Source: Aurantimonas sp965217685 (lineage in GTDB: Bacteria > Pseudomonadota > Alphaproteobacteria > Rhizobiales > Rhizobiaceae). From it: 64,000 bases of DNA. The translations under genes and the position numbers were made by a program. Below, one piece after another: positions 54,091-64,000 of the stretch (position 1 is its first letter; each line of letters opens with the position of its first letter). The stretch spans positions 2,170,001-2,234,000 of the forward strand of contig CBDCIZ010000003.1 of NCBI GenBank assembly GCA_965217685.1, written 5' to 3'. The notes beneath the pieces are model-generated. The model was not told the origin of the DNA. It worked only from the letters and a program-made list of their open reading frames with translations, and searched no databases.

Positions 54091-55545
54091 TCAGCCGTTG
54101 GTCGCGGCCCTTTGTGTCAGTGACTCGCCGGCCGCGCGAAGCCCCCAATCGAGAAAGCCCAGCGCGCGCGCGCTGCTTTCGGCCTCGACATAGCATCGCA
54201 GTTCCGGCGCGTTGCCCGACGCCCGGTAGTGGATCACCGTACCGTCAACAAGCCGCGTGCGGATGCCGTCGATCCGGTCCTGCGCAGCAATTGCTCCCAC
54301 AGGCGCGAAGAAATCGGCGGCAAAGGCTTCATCGTCCGAAAGCTGCGCAAGGAACGCGGCACGCGCCGAATCATCGACGTCCTTCAGCCGGTGCGCCGCG
54401 ATGTGTCCGGCTTTGAGATCCGCGACGATCCGGGACAGTTTCTGTCCGGTCCGCTTGATCTCGCCGAGCGTGGCCAGGATCGGCAGCACGGCGTCGCGCG
54501 TGGCGAGCGGCGACAGCGTGGCGTCGCCCCGCGCAACCGCCGAGCCCAGAAGAACGCCGCCATTCGCCTCGAAGCCGACGACGCTGCGATGGCCCTCGCG
54601 CGTTGCTGTTTCGATGCCCTCGATCACGAAGGGCGAGCCCACCTTGGTGCGAACCACCGCCGTCACGAAGGACGCCGATTCCAGCGCCGAGCTCGACGTC
54701 ACCGGAGTGACGATGGTGGTGATGTCGAGATGGCGGGCGGTCAGGAGTCCGATGACGTCGCCGCGCAGGATCGTGCCGGCCTCGTCGGCAACGAGCGGTC
54801 GGTCGGCGTCGCCGTCGGTCGAAAGCAGCGCATCGAACCGCCCCGACCTGGCCTCCTCGGCGAGGATCGCGACGTCCTCGGGCCGATGCGCCTCGGTATC
54901 CACCGGCACGAACGCATCGGACCGGCCGAACGGCACGGCCTCGGCCCCGCAGGCGGCGAGGATATCCACCAGAACGTCGCGGGCGACCGAACTGTGTTGA
55001 TAGACTCCGACGCGAAGCCCGCGCAGCGCGTTCGCGCCGAAAAACGATGTGTAGCGTTCACGATAGGCGGCGAGAACGTCGCGGTTTTCGCCAGCCTCTC
55101 TGCCCTGACCTCGATCGGCCGAAGCCGCGTCGCCGTCGCCGCTGTCTGCAAAGCAGGTGCGAATCGCCGCCTCGTCCATTTTGTCGATCTCGCCGTCGGC
55201 CCGGTAGAATTTGAGGCCGTTGCGGTCGTCCGGGATATGGCTTCCCGTGACCATAACCGCGGGCGATCCGGCCCTGAGCGCGGCAAAGGCCAGCGCCGGC
55301 GTCGGCACGGCGCCGCAATTCCGGGCCCGTATGCCGAGAGCTTGCGCCGCCTCGGAACACGCCCCGGCGATCTCGGGACTGCTCGCCCGCAAATCCTGGC
55401 CGATCAGCAATTCCTGCGCGGGACGCCCGGACCCTGCCAGATGTCTGAGAAAGGCGCTCGTCCAATCCCGCGACGGCGCACCGACGAGATCCTCGACGAG
55501 GCCGCGCAGCCCACTCGTTCCAAAATTCAGCGAACTCATCTTCAT
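54091..55545 (-). CDS. Phosphohexomutase (phosphomannomutase-like)
   Basis: A 484-residue enzyme of the alpha-D-phosphohexomutase family. N-terminal MSSLNFGTSGLRGLVEDL, active-site segment VMVTGSHIPDDRNGLKFYR (Ser phosphorylated in the family), Mg loop STDGDADRPLV, sugar loop GFEANGGVLLGS and phosphate loop YRASGNAPELRCYVEAE. It interconverts a sugar 6-phosphate and 1-phosphate, likely mannose, for surface polysaccharides. Two start codons, 55545 and 55539, are both plausible; the longer frame upstream is unlikely. Confidence 0.88.
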   Translation of the reverse strand: MKMSSLNFGTSGLRGLVEDLVGAPSRDWTSAFLRHLAGSGRPAQELLIGQDLRASSPEIAGACSEAAQALGIRARNCGAVPTPALAFAALRAGSPAVMVTGSHIPDDRNGLKFYRADGEIDKMDEAAIRTCFADSGDGDAASADRGQGREAGENRDVLAAYRERYTSFFGANALRGLRVGVYQHSSVARDVLVDILAACGAEAVPFGRSDAFVPVDTEAHRPEDVAILAEEARSGRFDALLSTDGDADRPLVADEAGTILRGDVIGLLTARHLDITTIVTPVTSSSALESASFVTAVVRTKVGSPFVIEGIETATREGHRSVVGFEANGGVLLGSAVARGDATLSPLATRDAVLPILATLGEIKRTGQKLSRIVADLKAGHIAAHRLKDVDDSARAAFLAQLSDDEAFAADFFAPVGAIAAQDRIDGIRTRLVDGTVIHYRASGNAPELRCYVEAESSARALGFLDWGLRAAGESLTQRAATNG

Positions 55546-55680
55546 CACCCTGCCTGAAACATCTTCGATGCACTTGCGGATTTTAGCGCAAGCACACGCC
55601 CGGTGCACGTCGAGCCGCTGTCGGTCGACCGCGACCATCGCGCTCGAACAGAAACGCACGGCCCGGACGCACCCGCGCGA

Positions 55681-55718
55681 AAACAGAAAGGTGCGCCGGC
55701 ATTCGCGCCGACGCACCC
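55681..55718 (-). terminator. Rho-independent terminator after serA
   Basis: Read on the minus strand: GGTGCGTCGGC, 6-base loop, GCCGGCGCACC (11 bp, one wobble), then TTTCTGTTTT. It lies 40 bp past the serA stop. Confidence 0.85.
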
Positions 55719-55757
55719 GTCTTCACCTTGGGAGGCATTTCGTCCTGGCACGCGCGA

Positions 55758-57365
55758 TCAGTCGAGGCTCTCGACCACGTCGAAGCGCAGCGGCTTGGCG
55801 CTGGCGATCTCCTTGTTGGCCCTTACCGCGTCAAGCACCTCTTCCGGCACCGGCGAATCGACATAGAGCAGCGCGATGGCGTTGCCGCCACGCTTGTCGC
55901 GGCCGAGCTGAAAGTTGGCGATGTTGACGCCGGCTTTGCCGAAAACCGTGCCGAGCAGGCCGATGATGCCGGGCGCGTCGTTGTTGGTCGTATAGACCAT
56001 GTCGCGGCCGATCTCGGCGTCGAGATTGATGCCCTTGATCTGGATGAAGCGCGGCTTGCCGTCGGAAAAGACGGTGCCGGCGACCGAGCGGGTCTGCTTC
56101 TCGGTGGTCACCGTCAGCTTGACGTAGGCGTCGAAGACGCCGGACTTGTCGCGGCGCGATTCGGTCACCTGAATGCCGCGCTCCTTCACCATGATCGGCG
56201 CCGAGACCATGTTGACGTCGGCGACCTGGCTCTTGATCAGGCCCGCCAGCGCTGCGCTCGTCAGGGCTTTCGTGTTCATCGCGGCGACCGAGCCGTCATA
56301 GACGATCTCGACCGACGTGATCGCTTCTTCGGTCACCTGGCCGACGAAAGCGCCCAGCGCTTCGGCGAGCTTGACGAAGGGCGTCAGGATCGGCGCTTCC
56401 TCGGCGGTGATCGACGGCATGTTGATGGCGTTGGAGACCGCGCCGCGCATCAGATAATCCGACATCTGCTCGGCCACCTGGATCGCGACGTTCTCCTGGG
56501 CCTCTTCGGTCGAGGCGCCCAGATGCGGCGTGCAGACGACGTTTTCGAGGCCGAAAAGCGGGGAGTCGGTCGCGGGCTCGGTCTCGAACACGTCGAAACC
56601 GGCACCGCCCACCTTGCCGGACTTGATCGCCTTGGCGAGGTCCGCCTCGACGACGAGGCCACCGCGGGCGCAATTGATGATGCGCACGCCATCCTTCATC
56701 TTGGCGATGGCGGCCGCATCGATGATGCCGCGGGTCTTGTCGGTCATCGGCGTGTGCAGGGTGATGAAATCGGCGCGCTTTAGCAGATCGTCGAGCTCGA
56801 CCTTCTCGATGCCCAGTTGCGCGGCGCGCTCGGCCGACAGGAACGGATCGAAGGCGATGACGCGCATCTTCAGGCCGACGGCGCGGTTGGCGACGATCGC
56901 GCCGATGTTGCCGCAGCCGATGATGCCCAGCGTCTTGGCCGTGATCTCGGTGCCCATGAAGCGGTTTTTCTCCCACTTGCCGGCCTGGGTCGAGACGTCG
57001 GCGGCGGGCAGTTGCCTCGCGACGGCGAAGATCATCGCGATTGCGTGCTCGGCGGTGGTGATCGAATTGCCGAAGGGCGTGTTCATCACGATGATGCCCT
57101 TGCGGCTGGCTGCAGGGATGTCGACATTGTCGACGCCGATGCCGGCGCGGCCGATGACCTTCAACTTGCCGGCCGCGGCGATGATCTTCTCGGTCGCCTT
57201 GGTTGCCGAGCGGATGGCGAGGCCGTCATACTGGCCGATGACTTCGAGGAGCTTGTCCTTGTCCTTGCCGAGATCCGGCAGGTAATCGACCTCGACGCCG
57301 CGATCGGCAAAGACCTGGACGGCCGTCTTGGAGAGCTTGTCGGAAACGAGAACGCGGGGTGCCAT
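55758..57365 (-). CDS. serA: D-3-phosphoglycerate dehydrogenase
   Basis: First step of serine synthesis from 3-phosphoglycerate, NAD-dependent. 535 residues, the long form: NAD domain with GIIGCGNIGAIVANRA and catalytic motifs RAGIGVDNVD, NCARGGLV, the His region TPHLGASTEEAQENVA; a middle regulatory (ASB) domain; and a C-terminal ACT domain ending LLYVDSPVPEEVLDAVRAN, a likely serine-sensing site. The start at 57365 (MAPRVLVSDKLSKTAVQVF) matches the family. Last gene of the serC-alaE-serA operon. Confidence 0.96.
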   Translation of the reverse strand: MAPRVLVSDKLSKTAVQVFADRGVEVDYLPDLGKDKDKLLEVIGQYDGLAIRSATKATEKIIAAAGKLKVIGRAGIGVDNVDIPAASRKGIIVMNTPFGNSITTAEHAIAMIFAVARQLPAADVSTQAGKWEKNRFMGTEITAKTLGIIGCGNIGAIVANRAVGLKMRVIAFDPFLSAERAAQLGIEKVELDDLLKRADFITLHTPMTDKTRGIIDAAAIAKMKDGVRIINCARGGLVVEADLAKAIKSGKVGGAGFDVFETEPATDSPLFGLENVVCTPHLGASTEEAQENVAIQVAEQMSDYLMRGAVSNAINMPSITAEEAPILTPFVKLAEALGAFVGQVTEEAITSVEIVYDGSVAAMNTKALTSAALAGLIKSQVADVNMVSAPIMVKERGIQVTESRRDKSGVFDAYVKLTVTTEKQTRSVAGTVFSDGKPRFIQIKGINLDAEIGRDMVYTTNNDAPGIIGLLGTVFGKAGVNIANFQLGRDKRGGNAIALLYVDSPVPEEVLDAVRANKEIASAKPLRFDVVESLD

Positions 57366-57471
57366 GGATATGGTCCTGTGATTGGGGCGACGTGGGTTCC
57401 GCGCGCCGTTGATCTTCAAAAAAGGTTCGATTGCCGGGGCGCCTCGCCCAAGCAGAAATCGTCTCGACGCG

Positions 57472-57924
57472 TCAGCCGCCGACGGACATCGGTTTCTGGC
57501 CCTGACCCGTGAGCCCGAAAAGCTTGCGGACGACGTCAAGCCACACTCCGTAAGGGCGCCCGAGCAGCAACATCAGGACCGCAAATCCCGCCGCCCCCTT
57601 GAGGACGCCCCATCCCTGCGCGCCACCCGCAAGGATGATCACGACATAGATCGGGACCTGGAAAGCCAGTAGCGCGAGAGTGTCCATGACCAGATTGCCC
57701 CAGGAACTCGAGGGGGCAGTCTTCCGGATGAACCAATCGCGCCAAAGTCCGTAGGGTCGGGCCGTCAGCACCATCAGCGGCGCGCCGATCGCCCGGGAGA
57801 CCAACACCTCATGCCAGCCCATGCTGATGATGAAGCGCTCATTGAGCCCGCTTGCGATCGTGAAGAAGACGATGAGAGCCAGCGTATCGGCGATGAAGCT
57901 GCGTAAACGGGGTGAAAACCTCAT
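57472..57924 (-). CDS. alaE: L-alanine exporter AlaE-like membrane protein
   Basis: A 150-residue membrane protein with four hydrophobic stretches (ADTLALIVFFTIASGLNERF, VSRAIGAPLMVLTARPYGLW, MDTLALLAFQVPIYVVIILA, GFAVLMLLLGRPYGVWLDVV) and the repeated RPYG(L/V)W motif typical of AlaE. AlaE exports L-alanine in E. coli. Its place between serC and serA suggests export of alanine or a similar small amino acid such as serine (inference). The start at 57924 is chosen because the N-terminus aligns to the family. Confidence 0.78.
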   Translation of the reverse strand: MRFSPRLRSFIADTLALIVFFTIASGLNERFIISMGWHEVLVSRAIGAPLMVLTARPYGLWRDWFIRKTAPSSSWGNLVMDTLALLAFQVPIYVVIILAGGAQGWGVLKGAAGFAVLMLLLGRPYGVWLDVVRKLFGLTGQGQKPMSVGG

Positions 57925-57959
57925 GTCCGAACCCGCCGAACCCGCCGAACCCTCCGCCC

Positions 57960-59135
<1,176 letters not shown>

Positions 59136-59144
59136 CTTGAGCTA

Positions 59145-59207
59145 CCCTCACAGATAGAAGCGCCTCGTTGGGGAGGCGTGTCCCACCGATGGGGCTACTC
59201 CTGTCGA
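59145..59207 (-). ncRNA. Candidate serC leader RNA (serC motif)
   Basis: On the minus strand, within 75 bases of the serC start, two stem-loops follow each other: CCCCATCGGTGGG and CGCCTCCCCAACGAGGCG. A conserved RNA motif named serC is known upstream of serC in alphaproteobacteria and has two small hairpins; the match is by position and general shape from memory. It would control serC-alaE-serA. Confidence 0.55.
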
Positions 59208-59388
59208 CGGCAAGGCGTCAAGCGCGATTTTCGCGAACGATGTCGCTTCAACGCGAACATCGGCGGCTCGACGGCGAACCGTTCGGCCCGGTTTTCAGGT
59301 CGACTCCAAGCGAAAAGGACAGCCGAGACCTCGATAGCGGCCCTTCTCCCGTGTTGGTGAACTCGCCGATCGCTTGCAGTCGATACGC

Positions 59389-60201
59389 CTACCAGAGCGA
59401 ATAGCGCAAACCGAGCGTGACTGCGTGACGCTGGAAGCCGTCGTCGGTCTGCGTCAGGCGATATTGGTCGCCGGTCGCGACTTCTGTCACGGTCGACGAA
59501 GGATAGGAGGCACCGGCGACATCGGTGAATTTGTACCCGAGGTCGAGCTTGAGATTGCGCGACAAATCATAGGCGATACCCGCCATCAGCGAATAGGTGA
59601 AGCGCCAGTCGCTGGCGTCCGAACTGCTGTACTGGAAGGTCCCGCCGAAATCGCAGGACCCACCGTTCAAGCTGCAGGACGTCTCGGTGAAGTCGAGTTT
59701 GGTCGCGCCGGCACCGGCGCCGAGATAGGGTGTAAAGCCCATGAAGGTGCCGAGATCGGCGTAGGCGTTCGCCATCAGCTCGTAACCGGTGACATCGGCC
59801 TTGCGAACATCGCCGAACGTGCCGTCCGCCAGGACGGCATCGGCGGTGTAGCGGCTCGCCGTCGCATCGACGCGCAGATAATCGGTGAATCGATAACCGG
59901 CACCGATGCCGAACTGGACGTCGTTGTCGATGTCGAGATCGCTATAGCTGCCTTTGCCGAAAGGCGTTGCCGCCGAGCCGTTCCTCTGCTCGATCGACCA
60001 ATCGCTGTCGGCCTGGCTGTTGAAGCCGTAGCCGACATCGCCGCGCAGGTACCAGCCAGTGCCGATCTCCACCGGCTGCACCTCGGGCACCGATTGATAA
60101 AGCGGCGCGTCGTAAATCGGCGGCAGGTCGGCGGCTGTCGCCGACGCAACCAGCGCTCCAAGGGCTGCGGCGCTGGCAAAGAGCATCCGAATCGAGATCA
60201 T
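59389..60201 (-). CDS. Outer-membrane beta-barrel protein, porin-like (Omp25 type)
   Basis: A 270-residue protein with signal peptide ending VASATAADLPP and the N-terminal barrel strand GWYLRGDVGYGFN near residue 49, shared with the gene at 51743. Barrel strands continue to a C-terminal HAVTLGLRYSLW ending in an aromatic residue, the outer-membrane insertion signal; this C-terminus is better defined than that of the other copy. A perfect CtrA box lies 90 bp upstream. Confidence 0.87.
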   Translation of the reverse strand: MISIRMLFASAAALGALVASATAADLPPIYDAPLYQSVPEVQPVEIGTGWYLRGDVGYGFNSQADSDWSIEQRNGSAATPFGKGSYSDLDIDNDVQFGIGAGYRFTDYLRVDATASRYTADAVLADGTFGDVRKADVTGYELMANAYADLGTFMGFTPYLGAGAGATKLDFTETSCSLNGGSCDFGGTFQYSSSDASDWRFTYSLMAGIAYDLSRNLKLDLGYKFTDVAGASYPSSTVTEVATGDQYRLTQTDDGFQRHAVTLGLRYSLW

Positions 60202-60535
60202 GGCGCTGTCTTCCGCTGGGTGTGTCTTCTGGGTGTGTCATCGCAGCCTGCGCTGCCAATCCATCGTTCCGGCACCCTTCCATCAAACCCTTAAGGACCG
60301 ATTAACCTTGTTTTTTAACCTTGAATTTCGCTTTTCCGTCATGACCTTGAATGGGTTTTCGTGCGACCCTGAGCGTGCCATCGCCGACAATCTGCCGTCG
60401 GACCGCGCCGGGGTCGACCGGCAAGACGTCGGCGCCTGCGGTCGTGCGGCCTTGAAAACGCGCGTCGATCAGCCCGGAAAATTCCGCGGGCTGGGCCTTG
60501 ATGGCGATCTCACCACATGGCAGCAGCGATTTCCG
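60202..60535. other. Regulatory gap before the porin-like gene
   Basis: No gene. It contains a perfect CtrA-like box at 60291-60305 and a further TTAACC about 10 bp beyond. The gap faces the minus-strand gene at 60201 and the 3' end of the AsmA-family gene. Confidence 0.6.
60291..60305. promoter_or_regulatory. Perfect CtrA-type box upstream of porin-like gene
   Basis: TTAA-N7-TTAA with all eight consensus bases, followed by CC. A direct candidate for CtrA control of this outer-membrane gene. Confidence 0.5.
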
Positions 60536-62416
60536 TTAAGGACGGGGCGCCTTGGTGCCGGCTACGGTCGTCACCGATGGGTCCGGCCATTTGCCGTCGA
60601 GCACGAAGGCGATTTTCTGGGGACTGTTGGCCGCCGCGCCCGAGGCAGCGGCGGGCTCGAATTCGCCGCCGATCGCCATCTGACGTTCGATCGGCGTGAA
60701 CCGGCCGGACGCGACCAGCGCACCACCGGAGTTGACCAACGTCAGGCTTTCCATGCGCACCGTATCGCCGCGCAGTTTGAGATCGGCCTTGAGCGACTGA
60801 AACGGCACGCGTTGGCCGGAAAAGCCCTGGCTGAGCGGGCGCGCGCCGGGGCTTGCGAAAACCGCCGGGTCGAAGCCCGCGATGGCGCCGTCGCTCGCCT
60901 CGATCTGCGTATCGACCCGGATGTTTCGGGCAACGCTGCGCCAATCGCGGATGGGCGAATCCATCGTCGCCGTCACGTTCGAGCGCCCGCCGACGCTGAT
61001 AGCGTCGATATTCATCGCCGTCATCAACTGTGCGGTGTCAACGCCGTAAAGGCTCAAGTTGCCATTGGCGGTCGCCGTGTCCGGGCGCCCATCGAGAACG
61101 AGATTGGCCCGGCCGCGGCCGCCGAACAGCGCCGCATCGCCGACATCGACCTTGAGGGCGCCGTCGGAAAGCGAAACGACGGCGGCCATGTCGGCGAGCC
61201 TGATTTCGCCGAGCGACGCCTGGATCGCCGAGAGGCGCAGATCGAGCCGCATCCCGTCGGCAAAGGCGAGATCGATCGGGCGATCGAAATCATAGGGGTC
61301 GTTCGGCAAGGGCGCAACGGCGCGCAGGAGCGGCGCGAGGTCGAGGCTGGGAAACGCCAGCGTGCCACTGACCGTCGGTTTGACGGATCGGAAGCTCGCC
61401 TCCACGGCGCCGCGGCCGACGCTGCCCGCGACATTGACATCGAGGTCCGAAAGGGCCGCCTCGTAGCCGGCCAGAAGGAGGTTTCCGTCGATTGATACCG
61501 GTCCGATATCCGGGATACGCCCCTTCGCATTCCCAAGCCATTCGAGGCTACGCCCCAACGCCGGCACGGAAAGCTGCAGTCGTCCGGTGATCGTGTTGTC
61601 GCGGCTCAGGCTCACGGCGCCGGCGAAATGCGTGTCGAGCGCCGGCGAGGCGATCTCCAGGTCGAGATTGCTGCTGCCGTCGGCGACCAGCTCTTCGGGC
61701 GCGTCGATGACCGCGTCGATGTCGGTCGGCTGGCCATTCCAGATGAACGAGCCGTCGACATTCATCGCCGAGTCCGTGCCCGATTGCGTGACCGTCAGAT
61801 TGGCGTTGGAAAAGCCGTACTGGTTGCCGGCCGGATCGGATCGCCACACGCCGTCCCGGATTTCAAGAGTTCGAAGGCCATGAAAGCGCTCCAGGAACGT
61901 CCGCATCAACGGCCGGATCTTCGAGAGCGGTCCGCGGCGGGCATCCGACGCGGGTGTGTCCACCTCGCCGTGTGCGCCGCCCGCATCGGCGGTCGATGGG
62001 CTTGCGCGATATTCCGGACGAACCAGGACCAGCCGCGAGATGTTGGCGGTGCCGAACAGCGCGTCGGCCGGGTCGAGATCGGCGACGATCCGGTCGACCG
62101 ATATCGAATCGGCATCGCCGATCCGCACCCGGTCGACCACCAGTTGCGTGCGCGGCAGAAGTGAAAAATCGACCATGCCGCTGATCGAAACCGGCTGGCC
62201 GGTGATCGCCGTCAGGCGGGCAACGAGCGTTTGCCGCGCGAGTTGCGAATTGAGGGCGATGCGCGGGACGACGACGGCAGCGGCGCCGACGAAGAGCACC
62301 GCGATCACGAGCGCCAGACCCATGCCGAAGCGCCGCCGGGGCGGCTCGAGCGAAGCGCCACGCCGATCGAAAGGGCTCTGTTGGAGGACTTTGAACGGGT
62401 GCCTCGCCACTTCCAT
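60536..62416 (-). CDS. AsmA-family protein
   Basis: A 626-residue protein with one N-terminal membrane anchor (MGLALVIAVLFVGAAAVVVPRIAL, after a 30-residue cytoplasmic head) and a large periplasmic part. Family marks are LNSQLARQTLVARLTAITGQPVSISG after the anchor and the C-terminal NVTATMDSPIRDW and SLKADLKLRGDTV-like strands. AsmA-type proteins are thought to move lipids between inner and outer membrane. The start at 62416 is an internal ATG of a much longer frame that shadows the neighbouring ligase gene. Confidence 0.85.
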   Translation of the reverse strand: MEVARHPFKVLQQSPFDRRGASLEPPRRRFGMGLALVIAVLFVGAAAVVVPRIALNSQLARQTLVARLTAITGQPVSISGMVDFSLLPRTQLVVDRVRIGDADSISVDRIVADLDPADALFGTANISRLVLVRPEYRASPSTADAGGAHGEVDTPASDARRGPLSKIRPLMRTFLERFHGLRTLEIRDGVWRSDPAGNQYGFSNANLTVTQSGTDSAMNVDGSFIWNGQPTDIDAVIDAPEELVADGSSNLDLEIASPALDTHFAGAVSLSRDNTITGRLQLSVPALGRSLEWLGNAKGRIPDIGPVSIDGNLLLAGYEAALSDLDVNVAGSVGRGAVEASFRSVKPTVSGTLAFPSLDLAPLLRAVAPLPNDPYDFDRPIDLAFADGMRLDLRLSAIQASLGEIRLADMAAVVSLSDGALKVDVGDAALFGGRGRANLVLDGRPDTATANGNLSLYGVDTAQLMTAMNIDAISVGGRSNVTATMDSPIRDWRSVARNIRVDTQIEASDGAIAGFDPAVFASPGARPLSQGFSGQRVPFQSLKADLKLRGDTVRMESLTLVNSGGALVASGRFTPIERQMAIGGEFEPAAASGAAANSPQKIAFVLDGKWPDPSVTTVAGTKAPRP

Positions 62417-62608
62417 CCTTTCGTCGCGATCGAAATCTTGTAGTCCGGGCCGCGCCGCGAAGCAAAACCTGACCCGACCAAGAGGCGGGAGCAAGCCCGA
62501 AGACGCGCCCTCCGGTGCGCGAACATCGGGGAGCCCGCGTTGCCCCCCGCGTTGCCAATGCGCGATCGGTATGGCACCAGCAAGGCATGGTTTGAGGAGA
62601 ATTCGAGC

Positions 62609-64000
62609 ATGAGCGCCAAGCTTCTGTGGACGCCGGACGAGGCGCGGATCGCGGCCCACCCGATGACCGCCTTCGCCGGGTCGGCCGGTGCGGCGACGGG
62701 CACCGATCTGTCGACCTATGAGAATCTGCACCGCTGGTCCGTCGAGGATCGCGCGGCGTTCTGGACGAACGTCTGGGATTTCTGCGGCGTGGTCGGCGCT
62801 CGCGGCGCACGGGCGATCGCGCCCGGCACGTCCATGCGCGAGGAAAAATTCTTCCCCGACGCCAGGCTGAACTTCGCCAAGAACTTCTTCGCCAAGGCGG
62901 GCGCCAACGAAGCCGACGCGATCGTCTTTCGCGGCGAGGACAAGGTGAAGCGCACGCTCTCCTGGGGCGAACTGCGCGCTCTCGTCTCGCGCTTCGCGCA
63001 AGGTTTTCGCGCCGAGGGCATCGTCGCCGGCGACCGCATCGCGGCGATGATGCCGAACATGCCGGAAACCGTCGCCGCCATGATCGCCGCCGCCTCGATC
63101 GGCGCGGTCTGGTCGTCCTGTTCGCCCGATTTCGGCGAGCGCGGCGTCCTCGACCGCTTCGGCCAGATCGAGCCCAAATTGCTGATCACCTGCGACGGCT
63201 ACTACTACGCCACCAGGACCATCGAGATCGCCGACAAGCTCGGGCCGATCTCGAAGGCGCTGAACCCGCGGAAGACCATCGTCGTGCCCTATCTCGGAAA
63301 GGCCGAAGAGGTCGCAAGGGTCCTCACGAACGGCGTCACCCTCGACGATTTTCTCGCGCCTTATCAGCCTGCGGACATCGCCTTCGAACGACTGCCTTTC
63401 GACCACCCGATCTACATCCTGTTCTCGTCCGGCACGACCGGCGTTCCCAAATGCATCGTCCACCGGGCCGGCGGCATCCTGCTGCAGCATCTGAAGGAGC
63501 ACGTGCTGCATTGCGGCATCAGGCCGGGCGATCGCGTCTTCTACTTCACCACCTGTGGCTGGATGATGTGGAACTGGCTGGTCACCGCGCTCGCCACGGG
63601 CGCGACGCTGCTCCTTTACGACGGTTCGCCCTTCCACCCGAAGCCGGAGGTGATCTTCGACTACATGGCAGAGGAGAAGGCGACCTTTCTCGGCACCAGC
63701 GCGAAATTCATCGACGCCGCCAGGAAGGCGGGGCTGAAACCGATCGAGACCCATGATCTGTCGTCGGTGCGCATGCTGTCCTCGACCGGCTCGCCGCTGT
63801 CGCCGGAAAGCTTTCACTACGTCTACGAGAGCATCAAGGCCGACGTGCATCTTGCCTCCGTCTCCGGCGGCACCGACATCGGCGCCTGCTTCGTCATGGG
63901 GGTCGCGTCGAAGCCGGTCTACGAGGGCGAGATCCAGGGCCCGGCGCTCGGCATGGCCGTCGACGTCTTCGACGATGCCGGAAAGCCCGTGAAGGGTGAA
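62609..64000 (+). CDS. Acetoacetate-CoA ligase (3' partial)
   Basis: AMP-forming enzyme of the acetoacetyl-CoA synthetase family, 464 codons seen, no stop before the window end. N-terminal MSAKLLWTPDEARI, then LHRWSVEDRAAFW typical of this family, the ATP/AMP motif YILFSSGTTGVPKCIVH near residue 275, GWMMWNWLV and SVSGGTDIGACF. It probably uses acetoacetate as carbon source or for polyhydroxybutyrate turnover. The start at 62609 follows GAGGAGAATTCG. The C-terminal AMP-binding subdomain lies outside the window. Confidence 0.9.
   Translation, partial: MSAKLLWTPDEARIAAHPMTAFAGSAGAATGTDLSTYENLHRWSVEDRAAFWTNVWDFCGVVGARGARAIAPGTSMREEKFFPDARLNFAKNFFAKAGANEADAIVFRGEDKVKRTLSWGELRALVSRFAQGFRAEGIVAGDRIAAMMPNMPETVAAMIAAASIGAVWSSCSPDFGERGVLDRFGQIEPKLLITCDGYYYATRTIEIADKLGPISKALNPRKTIVVPYLGKAEEVARVLTNGVTLDDFLAPYQPADIAFERLPFDHPIYILFSSGTTGVPKCIVHRAGGILLQHLKEHVLHCGIRPGDRVFYFTTCGWMMWNWLVTALATGATLLLYDGSPFHPKPEVIFDYMAEEKATFLGTSAKFIDAARKAGLKPIETHDLSSVRMLSSTGSPLSPESFHYVYESIKADVHLASVSGGTDIGACFVMGVASKPVYEGEIQGPALGMAVDVFDDAGKPVKGE

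Noticed and set aside
60536..63850. A 1104-codon minus-strand open frame over the AsmA gene and the ligase gene
   Set aside because: Only the part from 62416 down is AsmA-like. The rest lies antisense to the acetoacetate-CoA ligase, and its composition is that of a shadow frame.

Overview
The window is GC-rich DNA from an alphaproteobacterium, most likely Hyphomicrobiales. The core order ruvC-ruvA-ruvB, ybgC-tolQ-tolR-tolA-tolB-pal-cpoB, tilS-ftsH-glmM is the usual rhizobial one. The two small outer-membrane proteins sharing a GWYLRGDVGY motif, the CtrA-like TTAA-N7-TTAA boxes and the HutF/HutG route of histidine breakdown fit the same group. An Aurantimonadaceae-like genome is a guess; no rRNA, tRNA or CRISPR array was seen.

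Layout. Positions 1-4542 hold the end of an ABC carbohydrate importer operon (permease, binding protein, cytoplasmic sulfatase, ATPase), probably for a sulfated sugar. Positions 4543-12390 are an accessory scar: an AT-rich spacer, a truncated frameshifted IS630-type transposase, a decayed IS3-type element with 20-bp inverted repeats, an OhrR-type regulator divergent from an alpha/beta hydrolase, an intact-looking IS3-type element with an A6G frameshift site, an AlpA-like excisionase-type gene, an ISAs1-type element with a 10-bp target duplication, and a multiply frameshifted integrase. Positions 12391-16861 carry a Rieske oxygenase operon, whose reductase gene is an in-frame chimera with the tail of a HisC-type aminotransferase, and a divergent LysR regulator.

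Positions 16851-30542 are a histidine utilisation locus: hutI-hutH-hutG-hutU, a CaiB-type CoA transferase, an acyl-CoA dehydrogenase and hutD on the minus strand; hutF, a four-gene amino-acid ABC importer and the repressor hutC on the plus strand. HutC-like sites lie between hutI and hutF and in front of the importer. Next come a frameshifted TetR gene and two oxidoreductases (30583-33363).

Positions 33796-37502 are ruvCAB, unusually interrupted by two AbrB/PIN-type toxin-antitoxin pairs, one between ruvC and ruvA and one between ruvA and ruvB, all on the same strand with overlapping or touching frames. After a DUF2254-type membrane protein come the Tol-Pal envelope operon, tilS, ftsH and glmM. 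The right part holds a porin-like gene, a DMT transporter flanked by two copies of a 100-bp double-hairpin repeat, a phosphohexomutase, the serine operon serC-alaE-serA with a candidate serC leader, a second porin-like gene, an AsmA-family gene and the start of an acetoacetate-CoA ligase gene that runs off the window.
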